Assembly: GCA_017558775.1 (NCBI GenBank)
Contig: JAFYTP010000026.1
Span: 1-64,000 of the forward strand
Source: Bacteroidales bacterium
Lineage (GTDB): Bacteria; Bacteroidota; Bacteroidia; Bacteroidales; UBA932
Length of the DNA stretch: 64,000 nucleotides
Direction of reading: 5' to 3'
The notes beneath the pieces were generated by a model that saw only the letters and a list, made by a program, of their open reading frames with translations, did no database searches and had not been told where the DNA came from. The translations under genes and the position numbers were made by a program. Below, one piece after another: positions 41,515-52,994 of this stretch; position 1 is the first letter of the stretch, and the number at the start of each line of letters is the position of its first letter.

Positions 41515-44500
41515 ATGAAACTCAACAAAATTCTTCTTTCCCTTTTGGTCGGGTTCGCCGCGCTGGGACTCCAGGCACAGAACCGGACCGTTTCGGGAAC
41601 CGTCACGGACGGTGCGAACGGAGACCCGGTCCCGTTTGCGTCGATCGTCGTCAAGGGGACGTCCGTCTGGACAACCACCGACTTGGATGGTAAATACTCC
41701 GTCGAGGCCCCGTCGAACGGCATACTCGCCGTGGACATCCTCGGCTACGTCAGCGAAGAGATCGCCGTCAACGGCCGCTCTGTCGTGGACATCGTGCTGA
41801 ATGCCGACCTGGACCAGCTTTCCGAGTCCGTGGTCATCGGTTACGGCGTGCAGCAGAAGAAACTCCTCACCGGATCCACGGTCCAGGTGAAGGGTGACGA
41901 ACTGGCGAAACTGAACACCACTTCCGCCCTGGGCGCTCTCCAGAGCCAGAGCCCGGGTGTGTCCATCACCCAGAATTCCGGTCAGCCGGGCCGCGGTTAC
42001 AAGGTGAACATCCGTGGTCTCGGTACCATCGGCGATTCCGAGCCGCTGTATGTGATCGACGGCGTGGCCGGCGGTGACATCAACGCCTTGAACCCCAACG
42101 ACATCGAGTCCATCGACATTCTCAAGGACGCTGCTTCCGCCGCCATCTACGGCGCCCGCGCCGCGAACGGTGTCGTGCTCGTCACCACCAAGCAGGGTAA
42201 GGAAGGCCGCGTGATCGTCTCCTACGACGGTTACTACGGCGCCCAGTATCTGGCCAAGATGCCCGACATGGTGAACGCGCAGGAGTACATGCAGCTCTAC
42301 AACCTGGCTCGCAAGAACTCCGGTCTGGAGGAGGTCGACTTCTCCGCGAAGCTTCCCGCCAAGCTGTACCAGTCCGTGATGAACGGTTCCTGGAAAGGCA
42401 CCAACTGGGTGGAAGAAATGTACAACAAGGGTGCGATGACCCAGAACCACGCGGTGAACGTCGCCGGCGGTACTGCCGAGCACAAGTTCTCCATGGGTCT
42501 GTCCTACACCGCGCAGGACGGTATCCTCGGCTACAACAAGATCGAGCCGATGAACGCCGAATACCGCCGGTACACCTTCCGCATGAACTCCGACAATGTG
42601 GTCATCAAGCGCAACAACCTTGATATCCTGAAGGTGGGCGAGACCCTCAACTTCAGCTTCGGTAAGAACAGCGGCATCGCCGAGGGTGACATCTACGATA
42701 GCTCCCTGCACGATGCCATCGGCGCCAACCCGCTGCTCCCGGTCTATGCGACCGACGACCAGGGCAACATCACCGGCTTCTATGATGAGGCCGTCCGCGA
42801 CGCCGAAGGCTGGACCTTCTTCAACGACGCCAAGCACCCGATCGGTGTGGATTACTACAACCGCGGCCGCAACCTGCAGAAGTTCTATTCCCTGCACGCC
42901 AGCGTGTACGCCGAGCTCCAGCCCATCAAGAACCTCAAGTTCAAGAGCCAGTTCGGTTACCGCCTGTCCGCGTCCTCGAACCGCAGCTACAAGATGATCT
43001 ATCATCTGAACACTTCCCAGTACAATGACAACGACGTGGTCTCCCAGAGCATGAAGCTCGGCCACCGGATCACCTGGGAAAACACCGCTTCCTACCACTT
43101 CGACATCAACAGCGACCACGTCTTCGACGTCGTGCTGGGTCAGTCCATCGAAAAGTGGGGCATGGGTGAGAGCATGTCCGCCAGCGCGTGGAACAGCATC
43201 TTCCCGAACGACTTCGAGCGCGCCTGGCTCTCCAACACCAAGCCGGCGATCCTGAGCCAGATTTCCGCTTCCGGTTCTCCGTCCTCCATGGGTGCCCTGG
43301 CTTCCTTCTTCGGCCGTGTCAACTACAGCCTGAAGGACACCTACCTGTTCTCCGCCACGGTCCGTGCCGATGGTTCCTCGAACTTCGCCCGCGGTCACCG
43401 CTGGGGTATCTTCCCGTCCTTCTCCGCCGGTTGGATCATCTCCAACGAGCCTTGGATGGCGGACACCAGCAACTGGCTGAACTTCCTGAAACTGCGCGCC
43501 AGCTGGGGTCAGAACGGTAACGCCAGCATCTCCAACTTCCAGTATCTGTCCACCATCAAGATGTCCAGCAGCGCGGGCTACTACTTCGGCAACAAGGGCT
43601 CCATGTCCACCGGCGCCGTTCCCGGCGTGCTGGCCAATCCGGACGTGACCTGGGAAACTTCCGAGCAGACCGACCTCGGCTTCGACGCCCGTTTCTTCGG
43701 CTCCAAGCTGGGTGTGACCTTCGACGCTTACATCAAGAACACCAAGGACTGGCTGGTCGACGCCCCGATCGCGGCCGTGTACGGCTTCAGCGCTCCTTAC
43801 GTGAACGGTGGTGACGTCCGCAACTCCGGTGTCGAGCTTTCCATCGACTACGGCAAGCACACCGGCGAATTCACCTACGGCATCAAGCTCAACGGCGCTT
43901 ACAACAAGAACGTGGTCACCCGCATCGCCAACGCCGAAGGTATCATCCACGGCGAGGACGACGTCATCAGCCAGGGTACCTCCGAAATGTACCGCGCCCA
44001 GGAAGGCTTCCCGATCGGTTACTTCTACGGCTACAAGACCGCCGGTGTCTTCCAGAACCAGGCCCAGGTCGACGCTACCGCCGCCAAGTACGAGGATGCC
44101 AAGCCCGGCGACCTGATCTGGGTCGATGTCAACGGCGACGGTGAAATCACCGACGACGACCGCACCATGATCGGCGATCCCCACCCGGACTTCAACGCCG
44201 GCCTGAATCTGTGGATGGCCTGGAGAGGCTTCGACCTGAACATCACCGGTTACGGCGCCTTCGGTCAGCAGATCGCCCGCTCCTACCGTTCCTTCTTCGA
44301 CCGTCCGACCGACAGCTACACCCGTGACCTGCTGAACTGCTGGAACGGCGAGGGTACCTCCAACAAGCTCCCGCTCTGGACCACCTGCTCCGACCGCAAC
44401 TGGTCCAACATCTCCGACATCTACATCGAGAACGGCGACTTCTTCAAGATTTCCAACGTGACGCTGGGCTACGACTTCAGCCGCCTCGTCAAGAACTCCT

Positions 44501-44676
44501 GGATCTCCAAGGCCCGCCTCTATGTGTCCGCCCAGAACCTGCTCACCATCACCAAGTACTCCGGCATGGATCCTGAGATTGGTTACGGCTTCGACGAGGA
44601 CTGGGTGTCCGGTATCGACCTGGGTTACTATCCCAGCGCCCGTACCTTCCTCCTGGGTGTCAACATTCAATTCTAG
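41515..44676 (+). CDS. SusC-like TonB-dependent receptor 1
   Basis: 1053-aa outer-membrane importer. Signal peptide (about 1-21, LQAQ), carboxypeptidase-regulatory-like N-terminal domain (VSGTVTDGANGDPVPFASI), a TonB-box region (SESVVIGYG), the plug (LQSQSPGVSITQNSGQPG; VIDGVAGGDI; ILKDAASAAIYGARAANGV) and the 22-strand barrel ending in LLGVNIQF. It forms the lid-gated transporter with SusD1, which starts 6 bases later. It is strikingly similar to SusC2 in its N-terminal part. Confidence 0.96.
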   Translation: MKLNKILLSLLVGFAALGLQAQNRTVSGTVTDGANGDPVPFASIVVKGTSVWTTTDLDGKYSVEAPSNGILAVDILGYVSEEIAVNGRSVVDIVLNADLDQLSESVVIGYGVQQKKLLTGSTVQVKGDELAKLNTTSALGALQSQSPGVSITQNSGQPGRGYKVNIRGLGTIGDSEPLYVIDGVAGGDINALNPNDIESIDILKDAASAAIYGARAANGVVLVTTKQGKEGRVIVSYDGYYGAQYLAKMPDMVNAQEYMQLYNLARKNSGLEEVDFSAKLPAKLYQSVMNGSWKGTNWVEEMYNKGAMTQNHAVNVAGGTAEHKFSMGLSYTAQDGILGYNKIEPMNAEYRRYTFRMNSDNVVIKRNNLDILKVGETLNFSFGKNSGIAEGDIYDSSLHDAIGANPLLPVYATDDQGNITGFYDEAVRDAEGWTFFNDAKHPIGVDYYNRGRNLQKFYSLHASVYAELQPIKNLKFKSQFGYRLSASSNRSYKMIYHLNTSQYNDNDVVSQSMKLGHRITWENTASYHFDINSDHVFDVVLGQSIEKWGMGESMSASAWNSIFPNDFERAWLSNTKPAILSQISASGSPSSMGALASFFGRVNYSLKDTYLFSATVRADGSSNFARGHRWGIFPSFSAGWIISNEPWMADTSNWLNFLKLRASWGQNGNASISNFQYLSTIKMSSSAGYYFGNKGSMSTGAVPGVLANPDVTWETSEQTDLGFDARFFGSKLGVTFDAYIKNTKDWLVDAPIAAVYGFSAPYVNGGDVRNSGVELSIDYGKHTGEFTYGIKLNGAYNKNVVTRIANAEGIIHGEDDVISQGTSEMYRAQEGFPIGYFYGYKTAGVFQNQAQVDATAAKYEDAKPGDLIWVDVNGDGEITDDDRTMIGDPHPDFNAGLNLWMAWRGFDLNITGYGAFGQQIARSYRSFFDRPTDSYTRDLLNCWNGEGTSNKLPLWTTCSDRNWSNISDIYIENGDFFKISNVTLGYDFSRLVKNSWISKARLYVSAQNLLTITKYSGMDPEIGYGFDEDWVSGIDLGYYPSARTFLLGVNIQF

Positions 44677-44682
44677 CGCGTC

Positions 44683-46479
44683 ATGAAAAATACGATCAAA
44701 TATATCTCCGCTCTCGTGCTGGCTTCCCTGATGTTCGCCGGTTGCGAAAAGTTCCTGGACACCGTCAGTTACACCGAGAGCAACACCAGTAACTATCCTG
44801 CTTCCGAGCAGGACGCCATCCAGCTGGTCACGGGTATCTACGCCGCCTTGAACCAGGCTTCGTACGAGCCCAGCGCCCACTCCTTCATCGCCAATCTCAC
44901 CATGTCCGACGAGTGCTTCGGCGGCGGCGGACAGGACGACTATGAGATCCAGGCCTACGACCACCTGCTCTATTTCGAGCCGAACGCCCAGCTGGACTTC
45001 TGGACGCCGTACTATGCCGGTATCACCCGCGCCAACATGGCCATCGCCAACCTGGACAAGGTGGCGGACGAGGACATGCGTAACCAGCTGATGGGTGAGG
45101 CCTATTTCCTGCGCTCCTATTTCCTGTATGACCTCACGACCCAGTTCGGTCAGATTCCGCTCGTGGCCACCGTCCCCGCCTCCGTCAAGGAAGCGATGGA
45201 GTATCCGGCCCCCGGCACCATCGAGGAGATCTACGGCAACATCGCCGCCGGTCTGAAGAAGGCCATCGAGATCATGCCCGCCCGGAAGTGGGACGAGTGC
45301 ATCACCGGCATCCGTCACGCCACCAAGTGGGACGCCGAGGCCCTGCTCGCCCGCGTGTACCTTTTCTACACCGGCTTCTATAGCGACAAGGAAGGCAAGA
45401 GCATTACCACTCTTCCGCTGGTGGACTTCGAGACCAACGAGCTGTCCTCCGAGACCCTGGGCAAGGACTATGTGGTGAACAAGCTGGAAGACTGCATCGC
45501 GAACAGCGGTCACAGCCTGGTGCCCGACTTCCGCCTCCAGTGGCCCTACACCAACAGCGCCACCAAGGCCGACTATGTGTATGTCAAGAACATCGAGGGA
45601 ACCTGGTACACCGACGACATCAACCCCGAGGAGATGTTCAGCATCTGCTACTCCAACGTGGCCGAGTCTTCCCGCAACCGCAACAAGTTCGACCAGTACC
45701 TGGGCGTCCGCAAGCGTTCCAACTATGAGGTGAACGCCTTCCCGTTCAGCCGTGGTTACGGTATGGCTACCGTCAATCCGTACGTGTGGGAGCAGTGGGA
45801 GAAGGACGAGCCCGGTGACATCCGCAAGGCCGCGTCCATCTACAGCATCAACGAAGAGATGGCCGATCCTTCCAAGTACACCTGGGGCAACGACCAGCAG
45901 ATGGAGGAAACCGGTTACTGGCAGAAGAAATACCAGGCCTGGGGCGCCATCATCAATGGCAAGTGGTTCCTGGAGTTCTCCTCCATTCCCGAGTACGGCG
46001 GCGCCGGCAGCGACCTTGGCCGCGGCCATTCCCCGCAGAACGTCCAGGTCATCCGCTTCGCCGACGTGCTCCTGATGCACTCCGAGCTGACCGACGGCAA
46101 GACCATCTACAACGGCAAGAGCGGCATGAACGCCGTCCGCGCCCGTGCCGGTCTCGCCGACAAGGCTTACAGCGTGGACGCCATCCGCAAGGAGCGCCAG
46201 CATGAGCTCGCTTTCGAAGGTATCCGCTGGAACGACATGCGCCGCTACGGCAAGGCTTACTGCCTGGCCGCCCTCAAGACGCAGCTCGGACAGCCCATCA
46301 AGAACAACAACGGTCCTTGGATCGTGATGAAGGACCAGGGTGCCGGTTACGAGGCCCGCTACAACGCCACTTGGGGCTTCCGCCCGTTCCCGGCTTCCGA
46401 GGTCAGCCTCTCCGCCGGTGTCCTGAAGCAGAACGAAGGTTGGACCGACGCTTCCGCCCAGTACACCAACTGGAAGTAG
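44683..46479 (+). CDS. SusD-like surface glycan-binding lipoprotein 1
   Basis: 598 aa with a lipoprotein signal (LMFAGC, Cys21) followed by EKFLDT, the usual SusD start. TPR-like helices of the RagB/SusD fold follow (GEAYFLRSYFLYDL, FEGIRWNDMRRYGKAY). It caps SusC1 at the cell surface and captures oligosaccharide. A strong hairpin follows the gene. Confidence 0.95.
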   Translation: MKNTIKYISALVLASLMFAGCEKFLDTVSYTESNTSNYPASEQDAIQLVTGIYAALNQASYEPSAHSFIANLTMSDECFGGGGQDDYEIQAYDHLLYFEPNAQLDFWTPYYAGITRANMAIANLDKVADEDMRNQLMGEAYFLRSYFLYDLTTQFGQIPLVATVPASVKEAMEYPAPGTIEEIYGNIAAGLKKAIEIMPARKWDECITGIRHATKWDAEALLARVYLFYTGFYSDKEGKSITTLPLVDFETNELSSETLGKDYVVNKLEDCIANSGHSLVPDFRLQWPYTNSATKADYVYVKNIEGTWYTDDINPEEMFSICYSNVAESSRNRNKFDQYLGVRKRSNYEVNAFPFSRGYGMATVNPYVWEQWEKDEPGDIRKAASIYSINEEMADPSKYTWGNDQQMEETGYWQKKYQAWGAIINGKWFLEFSSIPEYGGAGSDLGRGHSPQNVQVIRFADVLLMHSELTDGKTIYNGKSGMNAVRARAGLADKAYSVDAIRKERQHELAFEGIRWNDMRRYGKAYCLAALKTQLGQPIKNNNGPWIVMKDQGAGYEARYNATWGFRPFPASEVSLSAGVLKQNEGWTDASAQYTNWK

Positions 46480-46490
46480 TATAATACGCA

Positions 46491-46541
46491 TTTTCGGGTG
46501 TTGCAGGGGTCGGTTCCGGCCGACCTCTGCATTCCCGAAAA
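46491..46541 (+). other. Large hairpin between SusD1 and SusC2
   Basis: An outer eight-base stem (TTTTCGGG/CCCGAAAA) surrounds an inner 12-base stem (TGCAGGGGTCGG/CCGACCTCTGCA, one G-U). No T run follows, so it is more likely an RNA stability or processing element than a full terminator. The rest of the 139-base gap (to 46618) is A/T-rich with no clear promoter. Confidence 0.75.
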
Positions 46542-46618
46542 ATAGAATCGCAAATTGAGTATAGTAATAGACGATTTACCCCGCATACTTAATCAACCTT
46601 TCTAATAATCCAAAGTAT

Positions 46619-49600
46619 ATGAAACTAAACGAACTTTTACTCTCCCTCGTGGTCGGGTTCGCCGCTCTGAACGCCGGAGCGCAGAACCTCACCGTCAAGG
46701 GAACCGTCACCGACGGTGCGAGCGGAGACCCGGTCCCGTTCGCATCGATTGTCGTCAAGGGGACGTCCAACTGGACGACGACCGACTTTGACGGAAAGTA
46801 CTCGGTAACGGCTCCGGCCAACGGAGTCCTCTCTGTGGAGATCCTCGGTTATCTCGATCAGGACGTGAACATTGACGGCCGCACCGTCGTGGACATCGTC
46901 ATGACTCCCGACCTGGATCAGCTCTCCGAATCTGTGGTCATCGGTTACGGTGTCCAGAAGAAGAAACTCATCACGGGTTCCACCGTCAATGTCACCAGCG
47001 ACAAGATTCTCGCCACCAGCCCGCTGGACGCCTTCGGCGCTCTCCAGAGCCAGGCGGCCGGTGTGAACATCGTGCAGAATTCCGGTCAGCCGGGCGAGAG
47101 TTACAAGATGACCATCCGTGGTATGGGCACCAAGGGTTCCAACACGCCGCTCTATGTCGTGGACGGCGTTCCCGGCGCTTCCATCACGGCGCTCTCCCCG
47201 AATGACATCGAGTCCATCGACATTCTCAAGGACGCGGCTTCCAGCGCCATTTACGGCGCCCGCGCCGCCAACGGTGTCGTCCTGGTGACCACCAAGAAGG
47301 GCAAGGCCGGCAAGGTGCAGGTGGAATTTGACGCCTACTATGGCTGGCAGAACCCGAACACCAACGGGGTGACCCCGCTGGGCGCGAAGGAATACATGGA
47401 AATCATCGACAAGGCCTACGAGATCCAGGGTACCACCAAGAAGGTGTGGGAAGAGCTGATTCCCAAGCAGTATGCCCAGATCATGAACGGTACCTGGAAC
47501 GGTACCAACTGGCTGGAAGAGACCATTGTCCACAACGCTCCTATCCACAACGAGTCCATCAGCATCACCGGTGGCTCCGAGGTTTCCCGCTTCGCCCTCG
47601 GTTTCTCGAACTTCGGCCAGACGGGTACCATCGGCTATCCCGCCACCCCGCAGTATGACCGGAACACGTTCCGCATGAATACGGACTACTCCCTCCTGAA
47701 GAAGAATGGCCGCGATGTCCTGCGGCTGGGTGAGAATATCACCTTCACCACCACCAACAAGAAGGGTATTTCCATCGGCGGCATCTATTCCAACAACATC
47801 CGCACGCTCCTGCGGATGACCCCGCTCCTGCCGGCGTTCAACGAGGACGGCAGTTTCTACACCTATGAGCAGAGAAAGGCCGACGGATGGACCTTCAGCG
47901 ATGAACTGGTGAACCCGCTCGAGCAGCTCTACTACACCCGCTCCCAGCGGTACAGCAAGGGATATCGGCTCCAGTCCAATGTCTATCTGGAGTTCATCCC
48001 CATCAAGGGCCTCACCTTCCGCACCAGCGCCGGCTGGCTGTACAACCATTCTGACAGCCGCAGCTACATTCCGGCTTATGACCTGAGCGGAAAGACCAAG
48101 AATCCCGATGACGACGTGACGCAGAGCCAGTCTTACAGCACCCGCTGGACGCTGGAGAACACCGTCAACTGGGTTCATTCCTTCGGCAACCACAACTTTG
48201 ACTTCCTGCTGGGCCAGTCCCTCGAGAAGTGGGGCTTCGGAAACGGTCTCAGCATCACCAACTCCAAATCCCTCTTCACCAACCTGGAGCAGGCGTTCAT
48301 CGACAGTACGAACGCGGGCGCGGCGGATTCGGCCTTCACGAAGATCAGCGGCTATCCCAACGAGCAGGGGGCTCTGTCCTCCTTCTTCACCCGTCTGAAC
48401 TACAACTACAAGGAGACTTACCTCCTGTCCGTGGTGATGCGTGCCGATGGTTCCTCCAACTTTGACAGGGGACACCGTTGGGGCTACTTCCCGTCGGTCT
48501 CTGCCGGTTGGGTCGTGACCAACGAACCTTTCATGAGCGGTTCCAGCGACTTCCTGAACTTCCTGAAACTCCGCGCGAGCTGGGGCCAGAACGGTAACTG
48601 CAACATCGACCCGTTCCAGTATGCCGCCACCATCGCTTTCACGTCGCCCTATTATTTCAGCAGCATCACGAAACCCGAAGTGGGCGCTTTCCCCGACATC
48701 CTCCCGAACAAGGACGTGAAATGGGAAACCTCCGAGCAGACTGACTTGGGCTTTGACGCCCGTTTCCTCGGCAGCCGCCTGGGCTTCTCCTTCGACTGGT
48801 ACAACAAGATGACCAAGGACTGGCTGGTGGACGCTCCCCAGCTGCTGTCCTACGGTACCGGCGCTCCGTATATCAACGGCGGCGATATCCGGAACAGGGG
48901 TTACGAAATGCTCCTCTCCTGGGATGACATGCCTACTCGCGACTTCTCCTATGGCGTGTCCGCCACCTTCTCGCACAATAAGAACGTCGTCACCCGTCTG
49001 GCCAATTCCGAGGGCCTCATCCATGGCGATGAGAACGCGATCGCCCAGAACACCGATGAAATCTACCGCGTCCAGGTGGGTTATCCGATCGGCTATTTCT
49101 GGGGCTATGAGATGGATGGCATCATCCAGAACGAACAGCAGAAACAGGATTACCTGAACAAGTACTTCGGCGGCGATGCCAGCAAGTCCAAGCAGGGTGA
49201 GTCCATCCAGCCCGGTGACGTGATGTTCGTGGACCGCAGCGGTCCCGAAGGCGAGCCGGACGGCGTCATCGACGAATATGACAAGACGATGATCGGCGAC
49301 CCGAATCCGGATTTCACCGCCGGTCTGTCGCTCTATCTGAATTACAAGGGCTTCTCGTTCTCGCTGAACGGTTACGGCGCCTTCGGCCAGCAGGTGGCGA
49401 AGAGTTACCGCCAGTTCTCCGACGAACCGGACGACAACTACTGCACCGACGTCTTCACCAAGTACTGGAACGGCGAAGGTTCCACCAACCGCTATCCCCG
49501 TTTCACCCACGGTAAGCACCCCAACCAGTCCGAGATGTCCCGCGTCTGGCTGGAAGATGCCGACTACTTCAAGATTTCCCGCATCTCGCTGGGTTACGAC

Positions 49601-49801
49601 ATCAAGCGGGTGATGAAGTTCCTGCCCGTCCAGCGTTGCCAGCTGTATGTGGCGGCCCAGAACATGTTCACCTTCACGAAATACTCCGGTATGGATCCGG
49701 AAGTGGGCTATGGTGACGGCCACAGCTGGGTGACTGGCATCGACAACGGTTATTATCCTTCCTCCAATTCTTGGCAGGTGGGCCTGAACATCACTTTTTA
49801 A
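46619..49801 (+). CDS. SusC-like TonB-dependent receptor 2
   Basis: 1060 aa with the same plan as SusC1: signal peptide, N-terminal domain VKGTVTDGASGDPVPFASI, SESVVIGYGVQKKKLITGS, plug with LQSQAAGVNIVQNSGQPG and ILKDAASSAIYGARAANGV, and a barrel ending in VGLNITF. The first 200 residues are very close to SusC1, also at DNA level, while the barrel has diverged. It pairs with SusD2, 12 bases downstream. It probably handles a different length or linkage of the same glycan. Confidence 0.96.
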   Translation: MKLNELLLSLVVGFAALNAGAQNLTVKGTVTDGASGDPVPFASIVVKGTSNWTTTDFDGKYSVTAPANGVLSVEILGYLDQDVNIDGRTVVDIVMTPDLDQLSESVVIGYGVQKKKLITGSTVNVTSDKILATSPLDAFGALQSQAAGVNIVQNSGQPGESYKMTIRGMGTKGSNTPLYVVDGVPGASITALSPNDIESIDILKDAASSAIYGARAANGVVLVTTKKGKAGKVQVEFDAYYGWQNPNTNGVTPLGAKEYMEIIDKAYEIQGTTKKVWEELIPKQYAQIMNGTWNGTNWLEETIVHNAPIHNESISITGGSEVSRFALGFSNFGQTGTIGYPATPQYDRNTFRMNTDYSLLKKNGRDVLRLGENITFTTTNKKGISIGGIYSNNIRTLLRMTPLLPAFNEDGSFYTYEQRKADGWTFSDELVNPLEQLYYTRSQRYSKGYRLQSNVYLEFIPIKGLTFRTSAGWLYNHSDSRSYIPAYDLSGKTKNPDDDVTQSQSYSTRWTLENTVNWVHSFGNHNFDFLLGQSLEKWGFGNGLSITNSKSLFTNLEQAFIDSTNAGAADSAFTKISGYPNEQGALSSFFTRLNYNYKETYLLSVVMRADGSSNFDRGHRWGYFPSVSAGWVVTNEPFMSGSSDFLNFLKLRASWGQNGNCNIDPFQYAATIAFTSPYYFSSITKPEVGAFPDILPNKDVKWETSEQTDLGFDARFLGSRLGFSFDWYNKMTKDWLVDAPQLLSYGTGAPYINGGDIRNRGYEMLLSWDDMPTRDFSYGVSATFSHNKNVVTRLANSEGLIHGDENAIAQNTDEIYRVQVGYPIGYFWGYEMDGIIQNEQQKQDYLNKYFGGDASKSKQGESIQPGDVMFVDRSGPEGEPDGVIDEYDKTMIGDPNPDFTAGLSLYLNYKGFSFSLNGYGAFGQQVAKSYRQFSDEPDDNYCTDVFTKYWNGEGSTNRYPRFTHGKHPNQSEMSRVWLEDADYFKISRISLGYDIKRVMKFLPVQRCQLYVAAQNMFTFTKYSGMDPEVGYGDGHSWVTGIDNGYYPSSNSWQVGLNITF

Positions 49802-49813
49802 TCCTTGAAGACC

Positions 49814-51562
49814 ATGAAAAAGAATTTTGTATATCTTGCAGCCGCAGCGCTGGGCATGCTGTTCCTCGGGGGTTGTGACGGTTTCCTCGACACGCAGAAC
49901 CTGACCAAGAAGGACACATCCAATTGCCCGCAGGACGAAACCGACGCCATTCAGTTGGTGAACGGCATCTACGGGGTCATGAACTCGAACATCAAGAACA
50001 TTACGGAAGACCCGTTCATGCTGTTCGACATCGCCAGTGACGACCGCCTGGGCGGCGGAAGCCAGAGTAATGTCGAAGCTCAGTCGGCCGACCGTCTGAT
50101 GAACCGGAAAGTCAGTTGGCTGGAGCCTTGCTGGAAGTATCGCTACATGGGAATCAACCGTGCCAACACCGTCATTGAGAACATAGACAAGGTGACCGAT
50201 TGGAGTTCGGACAAGGTTCGTGGACAGCTTCTCTGCGAAGCCTACTTCCTCCGCGCCTTCTTCTATTTCAACCTGGCCCAGGTCTTCGGCAGCGTTCCGC
50301 TGGTGCTCACCACCGAGCCCGTGAATTACCCCAAGGCCACTCCGGACGAGCTTTACGCGTCCATCGCCTCCGACCTCAAGAAGGCCATCGAACTCGGTCC
50401 TAACACTCCGTATCCGGCTGTCGGCGAAGGCCGCGCCTCCAAATGGACGGCTGAAGCCATCATGGCCCGCGTCTGGTTGTTCTACACCGGTTTCTACGGC
50501 AAGAGCGAGATCAAGCTTCCGGAAGAGGAAGGCGGTTCCATCACCAAGGACCAGGTGGTCACCTGGCTCGAGGACTGCATCAAGAACAGCGGCTACGGCC
50601 TGGTCAGCGACCAGCGCAACCTGTGGCCGTACACCAACCAGTGGACGGCTCCCGACTATCCGTATGCCCATGACAACGGCCTCAGCTGGGAGACCGATGA
50701 GAACAAGGAGAACATGTTTGCGGTGAAGATGGGAAATGCGGGCTACTCGGACAGCCACGACGAGATGCGTTTCAACCGTCTTCCGGAGTACTACGGTCTT
50801 CGCAAGACCTCCGCGGCGGCCTTCCCGTTCAACAACCAGGGATACTCCAACGGTCCTGTCTGCACGACGCTGTGGACTGACTGGGGTGCCGATCCCGACT
50901 ATGCGGGTGACGTGCGCCGCGTGGGCTCCATTTGCGACCGCCGGGTGGAACTGCCTGACTATGCGGGCGATCCGGCCAAGGAAGTGGAGAATACCTTCCT
51001 GCTGGCGAAGAAATATGTGGGTTGCGGCGCTTATGACCATGCGACCAATACGCTCTATCAGGTGTACAGTTACTTCTATGGCGGTGCGAACAGCCGTCAG
51101 GAAGGCCTGATGCAGTCCCTGGTCTGGCTCCGTTTCGCCGATGTCCTCCTGATGCACTCCGAACTCACCGAAGGTAAGGTCATCTACAATGGGAAGAGCG
51201 GCCTCAATGCCGTCCGCGTCCGCGCGCAGCTGCCCGAGAAGGCCTACAGCCTCGACCTGCTCAAGAAGGAGCGCCGCTACGAACTCTGCTTCGAGGCGAT
51301 CCGCTGGAATGACCTTCGCCGTTGGGGCGACGTGAGCGAGATTGTGAAGAACCAGGTCGGCGTGGAAATCACGAACGAAAAGGGCAAGGGCAAGTATGCC
51401 TTCACCAATGACTTCATGAAGCGCTATCAGGATACCGGCGGCGGTTTCTTCAAGATTCCCGAGAGCCAGGTTACCCAATCCGAGGGTGTCCTGGAGCAGA
51501 ACCCGGGCTGGGGAGAAGGTTCCGACTGGGCCAAGGGCGACCTGCCTTATTCCTTCAAGTAG
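49814..51562 (+). CDS. SusD-like surface glycan-binding lipoprotein 2
   Basis: 582 aa from ATG 49814 (the TTG at 49805 is less likely). Lipoprotein signal ends GMLFLGGC followed by DGFLDT. SusD-fold helices include CEAYFLRAFFYFNLAQVFG and FEAIRWNDLRRWGDV. It partners SusC2. A perfect 15-base hairpin follows the stop. Confidence 0.95.
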   Translation: MKKNFVYLAAAALGMLFLGGCDGFLDTQNLTKKDTSNCPQDETDAIQLVNGIYGVMNSNIKNITEDPFMLFDIASDDRLGGGSQSNVEAQSADRLMNRKVSWLEPCWKYRYMGINRANTVIENIDKVTDWSSDKVRGQLLCEAYFLRAFFYFNLAQVFGSVPLVLTTEPVNYPKATPDELYASIASDLKKAIELGPNTPYPAVGEGRASKWTAEAIMARVWLFYTGFYGKSEIKLPEEEGGSITKDQVVTWLEDCIKNSGYGLVSDQRNLWPYTNQWTAPDYPYAHDNGLSWETDENKENMFAVKMGNAGYSDSHDEMRFNRLPEYYGLRKTSAAAFPFNNQGYSNGPVCTTLWTDWGADPDYAGDVRRVGSICDRRVELPDYAGDPAKEVENTFLLAKKYVGCGAYDHATNTLYQVYSYFYGGANSRQEGLMQSLVWLRFADVLLMHSELTEGKVIYNGKSGLNAVRVRAQLPEKAYSLDLLKKERRYELCFEAIRWNDLRRWGDVSEIVKNQVGVEITNEKGKGKYAFTNDFMKRYQDTGGGFFKIPESQVTQSEGVLEQNPGWGEGSDWAKGDLPYSFK

Positions 51563-51572
51563 TATTTATGCG

Positions 51573-51607
51573 TTCTGTGTGTCCGGAGATCATCCGGACA
51601 CACAGAA
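51573..51607 (+). other. Perfect 15-base-pair hairpin after SusD2
   Basis: TTCTGTGTGTCCGGA, loop GATCA, TCCGGACACACAGAA. The downstream bases are TACATTATAATT, without a T run. It stands where the SusD1 hairpin stands and may protect the 3' end of the SusC/D message or attenuate GH18 expression. Confidence 0.8.
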
Positions 51608-51639
51608 TACATTATAATTAACAATCTGACTGACAATCA

Positions 51640-52939
<1,300 letters not shown>

Positions 52940-52994
52940 CCGAACGAAATACAATAGTTTAATCCTTAACCTAATAACCTTTTAACGTTAACCA

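Noticed and set aside
41500..46491. 1663-codon minus-strand frame across SusC1 and SusD1
   Set aside because: Antisense shadow that spans two real genes; low-complexity Val/Gly/Asp/Glu-rich product.
46637..51478. 1613-codon minus-strand frame across SusC2 and SusD2
   Set aside because: Same reason: mirror of codon choice in the two sense genes.
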